Source: Hamadaea sp013361475 (GTDB lineage Bacteria > Actinomycetota > Actinomycetes > Mycobacteriales > Micromonosporaceae). Taken from it: a stretch of 64,000 nt of DNA. Below the pieces are notes generated by a model. That model worked only from the letters and a program-made list of their open reading frames with translations, was not told the DNA's origin and did no database searches. The translations under genes were made by a program, and so were the position numbers. Shown here piece after piece: positions 18,800 to 27,108 of the stretch (its first letter is position 1; each line of letters opens with the position of its first letter). The stretch spans positions 1 to 64,000 of the forward strand of contig NZ_JBFAHM010000001.1 in assembly GCF_040654195.1 (NCBI RefSeq), given 5' to 3'.

Positions 18800-19654
18800 T
18801 CAGGCCGCGAAAAAGGCCGGTCCGTCCGGGCCCAGCGCAGGCGCCGCTCCGACGTCGGCCGCCCGCCGGGCGAACTCGCGTGCCCCGGCGACCTGCCGCT
18901 CCCCGAGGGAGAAGTCGAGCGTACGAAAGTAGCCGGCGAGGGTGGCCGCGTCGAAGGGCTCCCAGCGCGCCGCCGCCTCGGCGACCTCGTCGATCTCGGC
19001 GAGCGAGAGGTCCCGCGAGCGCAGGAACGCCTCGTGCACGTCCTTCACCAGGCCCGGATGGGCGGCCGCGAACTCCCGGCGTACCGCCCAGACGGCGAAC
19101 ACCATCGGCAGCCCGGTCCACTCTCGCCAGGCGGCGCCGAGGTCGGTGACGGTCAGTCCCCGCTGGGGTGCCTCGTAGAGCGCACGGAGGGCCACATCGC
19201 CGATGAGCACACCGGCCGGCGCCTCCAGCATCATCTGACCGAGGTCGGGCGGGCACCGGAAGTACGTCGGCTTCACCTCGTGCCGCTGCTCCAGGAGCAG
19301 CTGAGCCAGCAACACCCCGGTACGCGACGTCGACCCGAGCGCCACCCGGGCGCCGTCGAGCCGGTCGAGCGGCACCGTCGAGACGAGGTTGACGCTGAGC
19401 ACCGGCCCGTCCGAGCCGACCGCGATGTCCGGCAGGATGAGCAGCTCGTCGGCGTGCCGGAGGTACTCCACCAGCGAGATCGGACCGATGTCCAGATCGC
19501 CCGCCACCAGCGCGGAGTTCAGCCGGTCGGGGGAGTCCTTGACGAGGTCGACGTCGATCAGCGAGCCCGTACGCATCAGGCCCCAGTAGAGGGGCAGGCA
19601 GTTCAGGAACTGGATGTGCCCCACCCGGGGCCGGCGTACGGCTGCTTCGCTCAC
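18800..19654 (-). CDS. mqnA: Chorismate dehydratase MqnA (futalosine pathway)
   Basis: Removes water from chorismate to give 3-enolpyruvylbenzoate, the entry step of the futalosine route to menaquinone. The 284-residue product has the solute-binding-like fold with VGHIQFLNCLPLYWGL at the N-terminus, ISLVEYLRHADELLILPDIAVGSDGPVLSV (quoted in part), GSTSRTGVLLAQLLLE and LGAAWREWTGLPMVFAVWAVR, all typical of MqnA. The GTG at 19654 follows the MFS stop by 11 nt on the same strand. mqnE is at 28.7 kb; the other pathway genes are outside the window. Confidence 0.94.
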   Translation of the reverse strand: MSEAAVRRPRVGHIQFLNCLPLYWGLMRTGSLIDVDLVKDSPDRLNSALVAGDLDIGPISLVEYLRHADELLILPDIAVGSDGPVLSVNLVSTVPLDRLDGARVALGSTSRTGVLLAQLLLEQRHEVKPTYFRCPPDLGQMMLEAPAGVLIGDVALRALYEAPQRGLTVTDLGAAWREWTGLPMVFAVWAVRREFAAAHPGLVKDVHEAFLRSRDLSLAEIDEVAEAAARWEPFDAATLAGYFRTLDFSLGERQVAGAREFARRAADVGAAPALGPDGPAFFAA

Positions 19655-19665
19655 GTGACCGAAGG

Positions 19666-20901
19666 CTACTCCTGCGGCTGGGGCACCCGATCGGCGAGGA
19701 CCGGCGTCGTGACCAGTTCCGACGACCGCGCCGCCGCGCGTACCCAGGGGGAGATGATCGCGACGGTGACCACCGCGAGGATCCCGCACGCCAGGATGAT
19801 CGTGCGGGGGGTGAGGTGCGCGGTCAGCGCGAGACCGGCGACGAGGTAGCCCGCGAGCAGCGACGCCTGGACCGCGGCCTGCATGATCGCGGCGACGTGG
19901 CCGCGGTTTGCGACCGGCGAACGCCGCGCGACCAGTGTCGTGACCAGCACATTGGCCGCGCCGTTGAGGAGGCCGCCGGCCAGCCAGATCGGCACCATCC
20001 ACGGTGCCGACCCGACCGCCGCGAGCAGCACGACTCCCGCCGCGGTGATCGCGAGCGAGCCGAACAGCCAGCCGCTGAGGCGCGCGTCGGGCGCCTTCTC
20101 CGCGAGTTTCGCCTGGCCCCAGGCGCCCGCGATCATGCCGATCGGCCAGGTCGCCATGATGAGGCCATAGGTCTGCGCCGACGATTCCAGCGTCTCGCGC
20201 ACGAAGAACACCGCCACCACGTCGACCGCGCTGATCGCGCCCACGACGGCGGCGAGTCCGATGAAGACCACCTTCAGCATGCGGTCGATGGGCGGTCGCG
20301 GTGCGCGGGCTGCCGCCGGGTGGTCGTCGCCCATCCGCTTCCCCCGGCGGGTACGCACGACGAGCCCGCCGACGACAGTGGCGAGGAATCCCACCGCCGC
20401 CCAGCGCAGCGTGCCCGGGGCCGACCCGACCGCGTGGTATGCGAACCCGGCGATCGGCGGGCCGAACATGGACCCGATGACGGTGGCGGACTGGTTGATC
20501 GCGCCCGCCCGGGGCAGGTCCTCCTCGGTGACCATCACTGGCAGAAGCGCCGCCCGGACGGGCAGCCCGAGCGCGGTCCCCGCATAGATCAGCAGTACGC
20601 ACGCGATCCGGGCGACGGTGTTCCCGGCGAACGACAGCAGCAGGCAGCCGACGATCTGGACGACACCGGCGACGACCATCAGCATCCGCGAGTCGAACCG
20701 GTCGGCGAGCCGCCCGGTGATCGGCGCGAGCGCCACGACCGGCAGCGACGCCGCCACCGTCACGCCCGCCACCGCCAGACCGGTCGCGCCGGTGTCCTGC
20801 AAGGTCAGGATGAGCGTGGTGAGCGCGAGGTACGCCCCCGACCCCGAGACGATCTGCGAAACGGCGATGACCCAGACGTCGAGCCAGGCGGACTTACGCA
20901 T
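19666..20901 (-). CDS. MFS transporter (first of two related exporters)
   Basis: 411 residues with about 12 membrane segments. The loop APITGRLADRFDSRML is MFS motif A. The start MRKSAWLDVWVIAVSQIVSGSGAYLALTTLILTLQ resembles that of the neighbouring exporter at 21000-22304 (in part), and both share LPVVALAPITGRLADR-like and YGLI..W.IGMIAG segments, so they are paralogs. The substrate is unknown. mqnA follows 11 nt downstream. Confidence 0.88.
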   Translation of the reverse strand: MRKSAWLDVWVIAVSQIVSGSGAYLALTTLILTLQDTGATGLAVAGVTVAASLPVVALAPITGRLADRFDSRMLMVVAGVVQIVGCLLLSFAGNTVARIACVLLIYAGTALGLPVRAALLPVMVTEEDLPRAGAINQSATVIGSMFGPPIAGFAYHAVGSAPGTLRWAAVGFLATVVGGLVVRTRRGKRMGDDHPAAARAPRPPIDRMLKVVFIGLAAVVGAISAVDVVAVFFVRETLESSAQTYGLIMATWPIGMIAGAWGQAKLAEKAPDARLSGWLFGSLAITAAGVVLLAAVGSAPWMVPIWLAGGLLNGAANVLVTTLVARRSPVANRGHVAAIMQAAVQASLLAGYLVAGLALTAHLTPRTIILACGILAVVTVAIISPWVRAAARSSELVTTPVLADRVPQPQE

Positions 20902-20999
20902 CCGGTGACCCTAGCTTTCCGGGGGTTACGCTCGCTGTCCGCTATTTGGCTGACGCCGCTTGCTGCTTGTCTTCCGAGCCCGCACCGTTGAGCGCCGGA

Positions 21000-22304
21000 T
21001 CAGCCCCGTCGAGCGCCGGACGAGCCCCCATCGAGCACTGGATCAGGGTTCTCGGTCGAATCTTGGGGCAAGATTCGACCCGGATCCGTGATCTGCAGCT
21101 CACGGTCCTGAGTCTGCTGTCGACGCTCACGCCGGACGGACGCGCGGATCCACGGCGCGATGGCGACGACCGCCGCCACCCCGAGCACTCCGCCGACGAG
21201 CAGCACGGTCCGGGGCTGCCACCACTCGAGGACGAGCCCGCCCATGGCGTACCCGAACAGGGCGGCGCCTTGGACGGCGGCGTTGAGCCGGGCGGACAAC
21301 CGGCCGCGGGCGTGCTCCGGGGCGCGACGGCCGAAGACCGTGAAGACCTGCACGTTCTCCGCCCCATTGAGGCCGCCGCCGAGCAGCCACAACGGCACGA
21401 TCCAGGCGACCGCGGGAGCCTGCGACGCCATCGCCAGGACCGCGCAGGTCAACGCGAGCGCGCCGAAGGCGCCGACCACGATCGCGGTGTCCCCCGCCCG
21501 CCGGATCAGCCGTGCGGTGATCCAGGTGCCGGCGATCATCCCGACCGTCCACATGCTGTTGATCAACCCGTACGCACTGCTCGAAGCGCCCAGCGTCGCC
21601 TTGACGTAGAAGACCTCGACGACGTTGGCGGCGGCGATGCAGCCGACCACGATGGCGAACCCGATCGTGACCACCCGCAGCAGGCTGTCCATCCGCACCG
21701 GGCCGGTCTGGGTACGCGCCTCGGCGGGCAGCCGGTCGCCACCCCGGCGGGTCCGGAACAGCAGCCCCGCGATGATCGTCGCGGAGAAGGCAGCCGCCGC
21801 CACTCGGAGCGTGGTCTGCGTACCGAGTCCGTCCTGGGCGAACCCGGCGACGGCCGGCCCGGCGATCGCGCCGATGGAGGCGGCGGTCTGGGCGATGCCG
21901 CTGACCTTGGGCAGGTCCGCCCGGCTCGCCATGGTCATCATCAGCGCCTGCCGCACCGGCTGGGCGATCGCCGTCCCGACGAAGACCAGGGTCAGCAGCG
22001 CGACCCGAGGGGCCATGCCGTCCACAGCCGACAAGGCGAGACACGCCCCGACCTGGACGCCGCCCGCCACGAGCAGCAGCAGACGGGAGTCGACGCGGTC
22101 GGCGAGCCGCCCGGTGATCGCCGCGAGCAGCACGATCGGCAGCGATTCGGCGATGATCACCGCCGCGACGGCGGGGCCGCCCTGACCCTCTTCCTGCAGC
22201 GTGAGCATCAGGGTGGTCAGCACGAGGAAGGAGCCCAGGTTCGTCACGGCGTTGGAGGCCGCCGCGATCCACACGTCGCGCCACCGCGTAGATGTGAAAG
22301 ACAT
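21000..22304 (-). CDS. MFS transporter (second of two), C-terminal tail encoded by a repeat
   Basis: About 434 residues and 12 membrane segments. It has the MFS motif A (AITGRLADRVDSRLL) and strong similarity in layout to the next gene. The ATG at 22304 fits the paralog's N-terminus and a leaderless promoter (see 22290-22339). In-frame starts at 22319 and 22337 exist. The last ~35 codons run through a 65-bp family A palindrome (21035-21099), which supplies the residues LQITDPGRILPQDSTENPDP. The paralog lacks this tail, so the original stop was probably lost to the insertion. Confidence 0.88.
   Translation of the reverse strand: MSFTSTRWRDVWIAAASNAVTNLGSFLVLTTLMLTLQEEGQGGPAVAAVIIAESLPIVLLAAITGRLADRVDSRLLLLVAGGVQVGACLALSAVDGMAPRVALLTLVFVGTAIAQPVRQALMMTMASRADLPKVSGIAQTAASIGAIAGPAVAGFAQDGLGTQTTLRVAAAAFSATIIAGLLFRTRRGGDRLPAEARTQTGPVRMDSLLRVVTIGFAIVVGCIAAANVVEVFYVKATLGASSSAYGLINSMWTVGMIAGTWITARLIRRAGDTAIVVGAFGALALTCAVLAMASQAPAVAWIVPLWLLGGGLNGAENVQVFTVFGRRAPEHARGRLSARLNAAVQGAALFGYAMGGLVLEWWQPRTVLLVGGVLGVAAVVAIAPWIRASVRRERRQQTQDRELQITDPGRILPQDSTENPDPVLDGGSSGARRG
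21035..21099. repeat. Family A 65-bp palindrome, copy 2 (inside coding sequence)
   Basis: Core GTCGAATCTTG-ggg-CAAGATTCGAC is intact. The left arm CTGGATCAGGG is intact, but the right arm has drifted (CCGTGATCTGCAG), so it is the most degraded of the five copies. It lies within the 3' end of the MFS gene and is translated. Confidence 0.88.
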
Positions 22305-22339
22305 ATTGCGAAAATACATTTTCACATCTGCGCACACAA
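22290..22339 (-). promoter_or_regulatory. MFS promoter with 10-bp inverted repeat, probably leaderless
   Basis: Arms AGATGTGAAA (22290-22299) and TTTCACATCT (22320-22329) are perfect, with a 20-nt spacer. On the minus strand TTGTGT (22339-22334), 17 nt, TATTTT (22316-22311), then 6 nt to the ATG at 22304, so the transcript would begin at the start codon. The arms flank the -10 and start, suiting repression by the upstream ArsR-type regulator. Confidence 0.6.
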
Positions 22340-22367
22340 GTCCCCTGGTACGAGGACAGCTGTCGGC

Positions 22368-22940
22368 TTACTGCGGAAGTGCGCGGACGAGCATCGACAC
22401 GAGCCGGGCTCCCTCGGGGGCGTCGTCCTGCCGCGCGCTACGCCGGTACCGGCCGACGAGCTGGGCGATCTGCTCGGTCAGGTCGGTCAGCTCATCGGCG
22501 GTGACCATGATCATGGTCTCGTTGATCACCGTCGCCTCGCGCCAGGCCTCGGGCTCGGCCTCGTAGTGGTGGCGCCACTGGGTCAGCCGCTCCTGGCTCC
22601 GGGCGAGCAGGAGGTCGAGCAGCTGCTCCTTAAGCGCCTTCATCTCCGGCTCGTCGGCGGCGCCGGTGTCCACCTCGATGTGCGTCTCACCGGGTCCGCG
22701 GTAGACGCGTTCCCGGCCGTCCCCGCGGCTGGGCGCGTCGTGGATGATCCCGGCCTTGGCGAGGGCCCGGAGGTGGTAGCTGGTGGCGCTCGGGCTGAGC
22801 CCGACGACCTCGGCCGCCTCGGTCGCGGTGATCTCCCGCCCGGTCGACCCGAGATACTCCAGGATCGCCAGCCGGGCCGGGTGCGCCAGCGCCCGGATCA
22901 CCGACGGATCGGTGATCTTGTGAGTGGTGTCCCCGGGCAC
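22368..22940 (-). CDS. ArsR-type winged-helix repressor
   Basis: 190 residues. The N-terminal winged helix has VIRALAHPARLAILEYLGSTGREITATEAAEVVGLSPSATSYHLRALAKAGIIHD (quoted in part), the HTH_20/ArsR pattern, followed by a helical C-terminal part rich in charged residues. No CxC or similar metal motif is visible, so a metal sensor is unlikely. The GTG at 22940 is chosen because longer extensions have no family features. It lies immediately upstream of, and in line with, the MFS gene and divergent from helR. Confidence 0.85.
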   Translation of the reverse strand: MPGDTTHKITDPSVIRALAHPARLAILEYLGSTGREITATEAAEVVGLSPSATSYHLRALAKAGIIHDAPSRGDGRERVYRGPGETHIEVDTGAADEPEMKALKEQLLDLLLARSQERLTQWRHHYEAEPEAWREATVINETMIMVTADELTDLTEQIAQLVGRYRRSARQDDAPEGARLVSMLVRALPQ

Positions 22941-23102
22941 GCTCGAATAATAGGTTGCCGACGGACGAATCCGCGCGAGTAGGATGGTCCGCTCATCCCG
23001 ATGAATGGCACAGCCGACACCGCCCGGCGGGTCCCACGCGGCCCCGACCTCGCACGAACGGGCGGAGCGCCGGGCGGCCCGACCTGCCTTCAGGGAGTAG
23101 CA

Positions 23103-25106
23103 GTGACGCCCGAGCTCGACCACGACCTTTCCGCCGAGCGTACCCATCTGACCGTCAGCCGAGCCGCCTTGAAGGCGATGCGCGAACACGTCGAGGGCCT
23201 GTTCGCCACCGGTGACAAGGTCGCCGGCGACCCCTACTCCGCCGAGACCCTCGGCCGTGCCCTCGCCAAGCGGATCAAGGAGCTGGCCGACGATCCGACC
23301 ACCCCGCTGTTCTTCGGCAAACTCACCTTCGGGGCGGACGCCGCCGACGCCGAGAGCGCCGGTCACGCCTTCCACATCGGCCGACGGCACGTCACCGACG
23401 CCGCCGGGGAGCCGCTGGTGCTGGACTGGCGCGCGCCCGTCTCCCGCTCGTTCTACCGGGCCAGCGCGTCCGATCCACAGGACATCGCGGTCCGCCGCCG
23501 CTTCGGCTTCAACGCCGGCGAACTGACCAGCTTCGAGGACGAGCACCTGACGCTGGGCGAGGAGCTCGGCACGAAGAGCGCCATCCTCACCGCCGAAATC
23601 GAGCGGCCCCGCGTCGGCCCGATGCGCGACATCGTCGCCACCATCCAGCCGGAGCAGGACGAACTCGTCCGAGCGGCGCTGGAGGAGTCGATCTGCGTAC
23701 AGGGAGCGCCGGGCACCGGGAAGACCGCCGTCGGCCTGCACCGCGCGGCGTACCTGCTCTATCTGCACCGCGAGCGGCTCCGGCGCGCGGGGGTGCTCAT
23801 CCTCGGGCCCAACCGTGCGTTCCTGCGCTACATCGCCGCCGTCCTCCCGGCCCTCGGCGAGATCGAGGTCAGCCAGTCCACGGTCGACGATCTGATCGCG
23901 ACGGTCGAGGTCCGCGCGACGGACACGCCCGAGGCCGAGGCGCTCAAGCACGACCCGCGACTCGCGCAGGCGCTGCACGATCTGCTCTGGCGACGGGTAC
24001 GCAAGCCGCACGAGTCGTTGACGGTGCCGGACGATTCCTACCGGTGGCGCGTCGACGCCGGTGTGCTCGCCCGGATCGTCGACGACGTGCGCCGCGGCAC
24101 ACCGCCGTACGCCTTGGGCCGGGAGCATGTCCGTTCCCGGGTCGTCGACCTGTTGCTGCGGCAGTCCGAGGCCCGCCGAGGCGACTCGCCCGGGGAGACC
24201 TGGCGGCGCCGGATGGCCAAGGCGAAACCGGTCGTGGAGCTGCTCGACCACGTCTGGCCCGCGATCACCCCCGCCGAGTTGGTCTTCGAGTTCCTCACCG
24301 CCCCCACGCACGACCTTCTGACCGAGTCCGAGTCGGACACCCTCCGCTGGACCAAGCCGCCGAAGACGGCGAAGTCGGCCAAGTGGACCGCCGCCGACCT
24401 GGTCCTCCTCGACGAGGCGGCCGGGCTGATCGAACGCCCGAGCGGGTTCGGCCACATCATCGTGGACGAGGCGCAGGATCTGTCCCCCATGCAGGCCCGC
24501 GCGATCGCGCGACGCAGTACGCACGGCTCCATCACGCTGCTCGGCGACCTGGCTCAGGGCACCGCGCCCTGGGCTGCCCGGCAATGGCAGGACACCCTCG
24601 ACCACCTCGGTAAGCCGGACGCCCGGGTCACGCCGTTGACCACCGGTTTCCGCGTACCGGAGCAGGTGGTCGAGCTGGCGAACCGGCTGCTCCCGGCGCT
24701 GGACGTCGACGTGCCGCCGGCGCAGTCCCTACGGCCCGACGGCTGGCTCGCCATCCGCCCGACGGCCGACCCCGAGGCGCTGGCCGAGGCGGTGGAGGCC
24801 GCCCTGGCGCAGCCCGGCTCCGTCGGCGTGATCAGCGCCCACGACGCCGTCGACTCGGTCACCCGCGCGCTCGCGAAGTACGCCCCGACCTCGTTGGACG
24901 ACGACGATCCGGACTCCCGGCTGACCGTGGTGCCCGCGACGCTGGCGAAGGGTCTGGAGTACGACCACGTGATCGTGGTGGAACCGGCCGCCATCGTCGA
25001 AGCCGAGGCCCGTGGGCTGCACCGGCTCTACGTCGTCCTGACCCGGGCCGTCACGACGCTGACCGTGCTCCACGACCGCCCCCTCCCCGCTGCTCTTGTC
25101 AGTTGA
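23103..25106 (+). CDS. helR: HelR/HelD-like RNA polymerase recycling helicase
   Basis: UvrD-like superfamily 1 ATPase of the HelD class; actinobacterial HelR displaces rifamycin from RNA polymerase and frees stalled enzyme. The 667-residue protein has an N-terminal coiled arm (to about residue 65), DWRAPVSRSFYRAS, Walker A GAPGTGKT (201-208), a helicase 1A/1B region with HIIVDEAQDLSPMQARAIARR (Walker B DEAQD), and C-terminal motifs VTPLTTGFRVP, TLAKGLEYDHVIVVEP and LYVVLTRAV. The GTG at 23103 follows AGGGAG by 7 nt, so the upstream 34-codon frame is probably untranslated. I see no clear rifamycin-associated element in the promoter region. Confidence 0.88.
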   Translation: MTPELDHDLSAERTHLTVSRAALKAMREHVEGLFATGDKVAGDPYSAETLGRALAKRIKELADDPTTPLFFGKLTFGADAADAESAGHAFHIGRRHVTDAAGEPLVLDWRAPVSRSFYRASASDPQDIAVRRRFGFNAGELTSFEDEHLTLGEELGTKSAILTAEIERPRVGPMRDIVATIQPEQDELVRAALEESICVQGAPGTGKTAVGLHRAAYLLYLHRERLRRAGVLILGPNRAFLRYIAAVLPALGEIEVSQSTVDDLIATVEVRATDTPEAEALKHDPRLAQALHDLLWRRVRKPHESLTVPDDSYRWRVDAGVLARIVDDVRRGTPPYALGREHVRSRVVDLLLRQSEARRGDSPGETWRRRMAKAKPVVELLDHVWPAITPAELVFEFLTAPTHDLLTESESDTLRWTKPPKTAKSAKWTAADLVLLDEAAGLIERPSGFGHIIVDEAQDLSPMQARAIARRSTHGSITLLGDLAQGTAPWAARQWQDTLDHLGKPDARVTPLTTGFRVPEQVVELANRLLPALDVDVPPAQSLRPDGWLAIRPTADPEALAEAVEAALAQPGSVGVISAHDAVDSVTRALAKYAPTSLDDDDPDSRLTVVPATLAKGLEYDHVIVVEPAAIVEAEARGLHRLYVVLTRAVTTLTVLHDRPLPAALVS

Positions 25107-25123
25107 TCATGCTCGCGTGGAGT

Positions 25124-25185
25124 TGATCAGGGTGCCCGGGACACGCCACGCCGGTCGATCACGACCGATAGTTCATGATCACGCG
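25124..25185. repeat. Family B interspersed repeat, copy 2
   Basis: Starts TGATCAGGG, contains GCCCGGGACACGCCACG and the small inverted repeat CGGTCG-atca-CGACCG, and ends TTCATGATCACGCG. It lies between convergent helR and btuD. Its last bases supply the TGA stop and final codons of btuD. A second TTGATCA occurs just upstream. Confidence 0.8.
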
Positions 25186-25970
25186 AAGGGGGTCGGAGGT
25201 GGAGGGGCGGCGCGGACGGGGACGACGAGGGGGCCGTGCTCGCCCGGGATGATGCGTACGCGGGCCCGATAGTGCTTGGCGAGCAGATCCTCGGTCAGCA
25301 CATGGTCGGGCGGGCCGTCGGCGACGATCCGGCCGCCGTCCATGAGGACCAGGCGGTCGGCGTACTCCCCGGCGGCGGACAGGTCGTGCATCGTCGCCAG
25401 CACGGTCAGCCCGGCTTCCCGGCGCAGCGCGTCGATCAGCTCGAGGACCTCCTGCTGGTGGCCGATGTCGAGGGCACTGGTCGGCTCGTCCAGCAGCAGC
25501 AACGGCGCCTGCTGCGCCAGCGCGCGGGCGAGGAAAACCCGCTGACGCTCACCGCCGGACAGCGTCTGCAGCTCTCGACCCGCGAACCGGTCCAGATCCA
25601 GACGGGTCAGCACGTCCCGCACGACCGCCAGATCCGTAGCCGACTCACGGCCAAGGGTCGGGATGTGCGGCGTACGCCCCAGGAGGACGTAATCGAGCAC
25701 GGTCATCCCGGCGGGGACGACGGGATACTGTGCCACTGCGGCGATCCGCCGAGCGCGTTCACGGCGGTTCATCCCCGCGATCGAGGTCTCCTGGAGCGCC
25801 GCCTCGCCGGCGTGGGCGTACTCGCCGAGGACCGCCCGGAGCAGGGTCGACTTCCCGGCGCCGTTCGGCCCGATGATCGTGACCCACTCACCGGCGGAGA
25901 CGGCGAGGTCCACCTCGGCCACGATGGTGGCCTTGTCGAGGACGACGCCGAAGCCGCGGAGCTGGAGCAT
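25179..25970 (-). CDS. btuD: Cobalamin ABC importer ATPase BtuD-like
   Basis: 263-residue ATPase of the FecCD/BtuCD importer class. Walker A is IIGPNGAGKSTLLRA, the signature LSGGERQRVFLARALAQ, Walker B LLLLDEPTSALD and the switch histidine ATMHDLSAA. The ATG at 25970 overlaps the permease stop by one base (TGATG). Cobalamin specificity is inferred from the riboswitch that precedes the operon. The final codons overlap a family B repeat. Confidence 0.93.
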   Translation of the reverse strand: MLQLRGFGVVLDKATIVAEVDLAVSAGEWVTIIGPNGAGKSTLLRAVLGEYAHAGEAALQETSIAGMNRRERARRIAAVAQYPVVPAGMTVLDYVLLGRTPHIPTLGRESATDLAVVRDVLTRLDLDRFAGRELQTLSGGERQRVFLARALAQQAPLLLLDEPTSALDIGHQQEVLELIDALRREAGLTVLATMHDLSAAGEYADRLVLMDGGRIVADGPPDHVLTEDLLAKHYRARVRIIPGEHGPLVVPVRAAPPPPTPFA

Positions 25971-27007
25971 CACAGCCTCGCCGACCGGGTCGTCCGGAGC
26001 ACGAGGATGAAGAAGGGTGCGCCCACGAAGGCGGTGACCACGCCGATCGGCAGCTCGGTCGGCGCCGCCACCGTCCGGGCGATCAGATCGGCGCCGACGA
26101 GGAACGCCCCGCCGTAGATCATCGACAGCGGCAGGATCGCCCGATACGACGAGCCGGTGAGCAGGCGCACGATGTGCGGGACGACGATCCCGACGAAACC
26201 GATGAGCCCCGAGACCGCCACCGCGGCGGCGGTCGCCAAGCTGGCCGCCGCGACCAGGATCAGCCGTGACCGTCCGGGATGCAGCCCGAGGCTCGCCGCC
26301 TCCGCGTCGCCGACGCTCAACACGTCCAGCTCCCGGCGCAGGGCCAGCACAACCAGTGCGCTGACTACCGCGTACGGGATGATGACCATCACGTCGTGCC
26401 AGCCGCCGGTCGCGAGACGGCCGAGCAACCACGAGTAGACCTCGCGGATGCTGTCGGCGTAGCGCTGCAGCACGTAGGTCTGGATGGCGGCGAGGAAGGC
26501 CGAGATCGCGACCCCGGCGAGGATCAGCGTGCTGCCGGAGCGGTCGCGGCCGCCCGCGATGCCGAGCAGATAGGTGAGGCCGACCGCGAGCAGCGCGCCG
26601 GCGAAGGCGAAGATCGGCACGCTGGTCCACATGCCGCCTCGCAGCGCGATCGCGAGCGTGGCGCCGAGACCCGCGCCGGCGGCCACCCCGAGCAGATACG
26701 GATCGGCGAGCGGGTTGCGGAAGACGCCCTGATAGCTCGCGCCGGCGAGGGCGAGCATCGAGCCGACCAGCAGCCCGAGCACCACGCGCGGCAGGCGCAG
26801 ATCCGTGATGATGGCGATCTCGCGCTCGTTCAACCCCGAGTTCAGGTGTACGCCGGGAATCAGGTTCAGCAGCTCGATCGCGACCGAGCCGGGCGGCAGG
26901 CCGACCGGGCCCAGGGCGATACCGGCGAGGACCGCGACGACGAGGACGGCGATCGCGGCGAGCAGCCACACCGCCCGCAGCCCCGCCGGCCTTACCTCTT
27001 CCACCAT
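25970..27007 (-). CDS. btuC: Cobalamin ABC importer permease BtuC-like (FecCD family)
   Basis: 345 residues with about ten membrane segments. Typical FecCD stretches are LRLPRVVLGLLVGSMLALAGASYQGVFRNPLADPYLLGV (quoted in part), GRLATGGW, SLGLHPGRSR and SGLIGFVGIVVPHIVRLLTGS, the last being the loop contacting the ATPase. The ATG at 27007 has GGAGG at ideal spacing. A 75-bp palindromic repeat fills most of the gap to the upstream btuF stop. Confidence 0.94.
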   Translation of the reverse strand: MVEEVRPAGLRAVWLLAAIAVLVVAVLAGIALGPVGLPPGSVAIELLNLIPGVHLNSGLNEREIAIITDLRLPRVVLGLLVGSMLALAGASYQGVFRNPLADPYLLGVAAGAGLGATLAIALRGGMWTSVPIFAFAGALLAVGLTYLLGIAGGRDRSGSTLILAGVAISAFLAAIQTYVLQRYADSIREVYSWLLGRLATGGWHDVMVIIPYAVVSALVVLALRRELDVLSVGDAEAASLGLHPGRSRLILVAAASLATAAAVAVSGLIGFVGIVVPHIVRLLTGSSYRAILPLSMIYGGAFLVGADLIARTVAAPTELPIGVVTAFVGAPFFILVLRTTRSARL

Positions 27008-27023
27008 CGCCACCCCTCCTCTC

Positions 27024-27098
27024 GTGATCATTGCGTCAGCCACGCTGTTTCGGGCTGTGATTTGCCCGGTTCGACAACCTGGCTGACGCAATGATCAC
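27024..27098. repeat. Family C 75-bp palindrome, copy 2 (between btuF and btuC)
   Basis: Outer arms GTGATCATTGCGTCAGCCA and TGGCTGACGCAATGATCAC pair without mismatch except at the innermost bases. The inner segment keeps a weaker CGGGC/GCCCG stem. It occupies 75 of the 101 nt between the btuF stop and the btuC start, so it will be transcribed within the operon. Confidence 0.9.
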
Positions 27099-27108
27099 TG
27101 TTGGCGCG

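Noticed and set aside
23001..23102. N-terminal 34-codon extension of the HelR-like protein
   Set aside because: The GTG at 23103 has AGGGAG at ideal spacing, and the extension is Gly/Arg/Pro-rich without family similarity.
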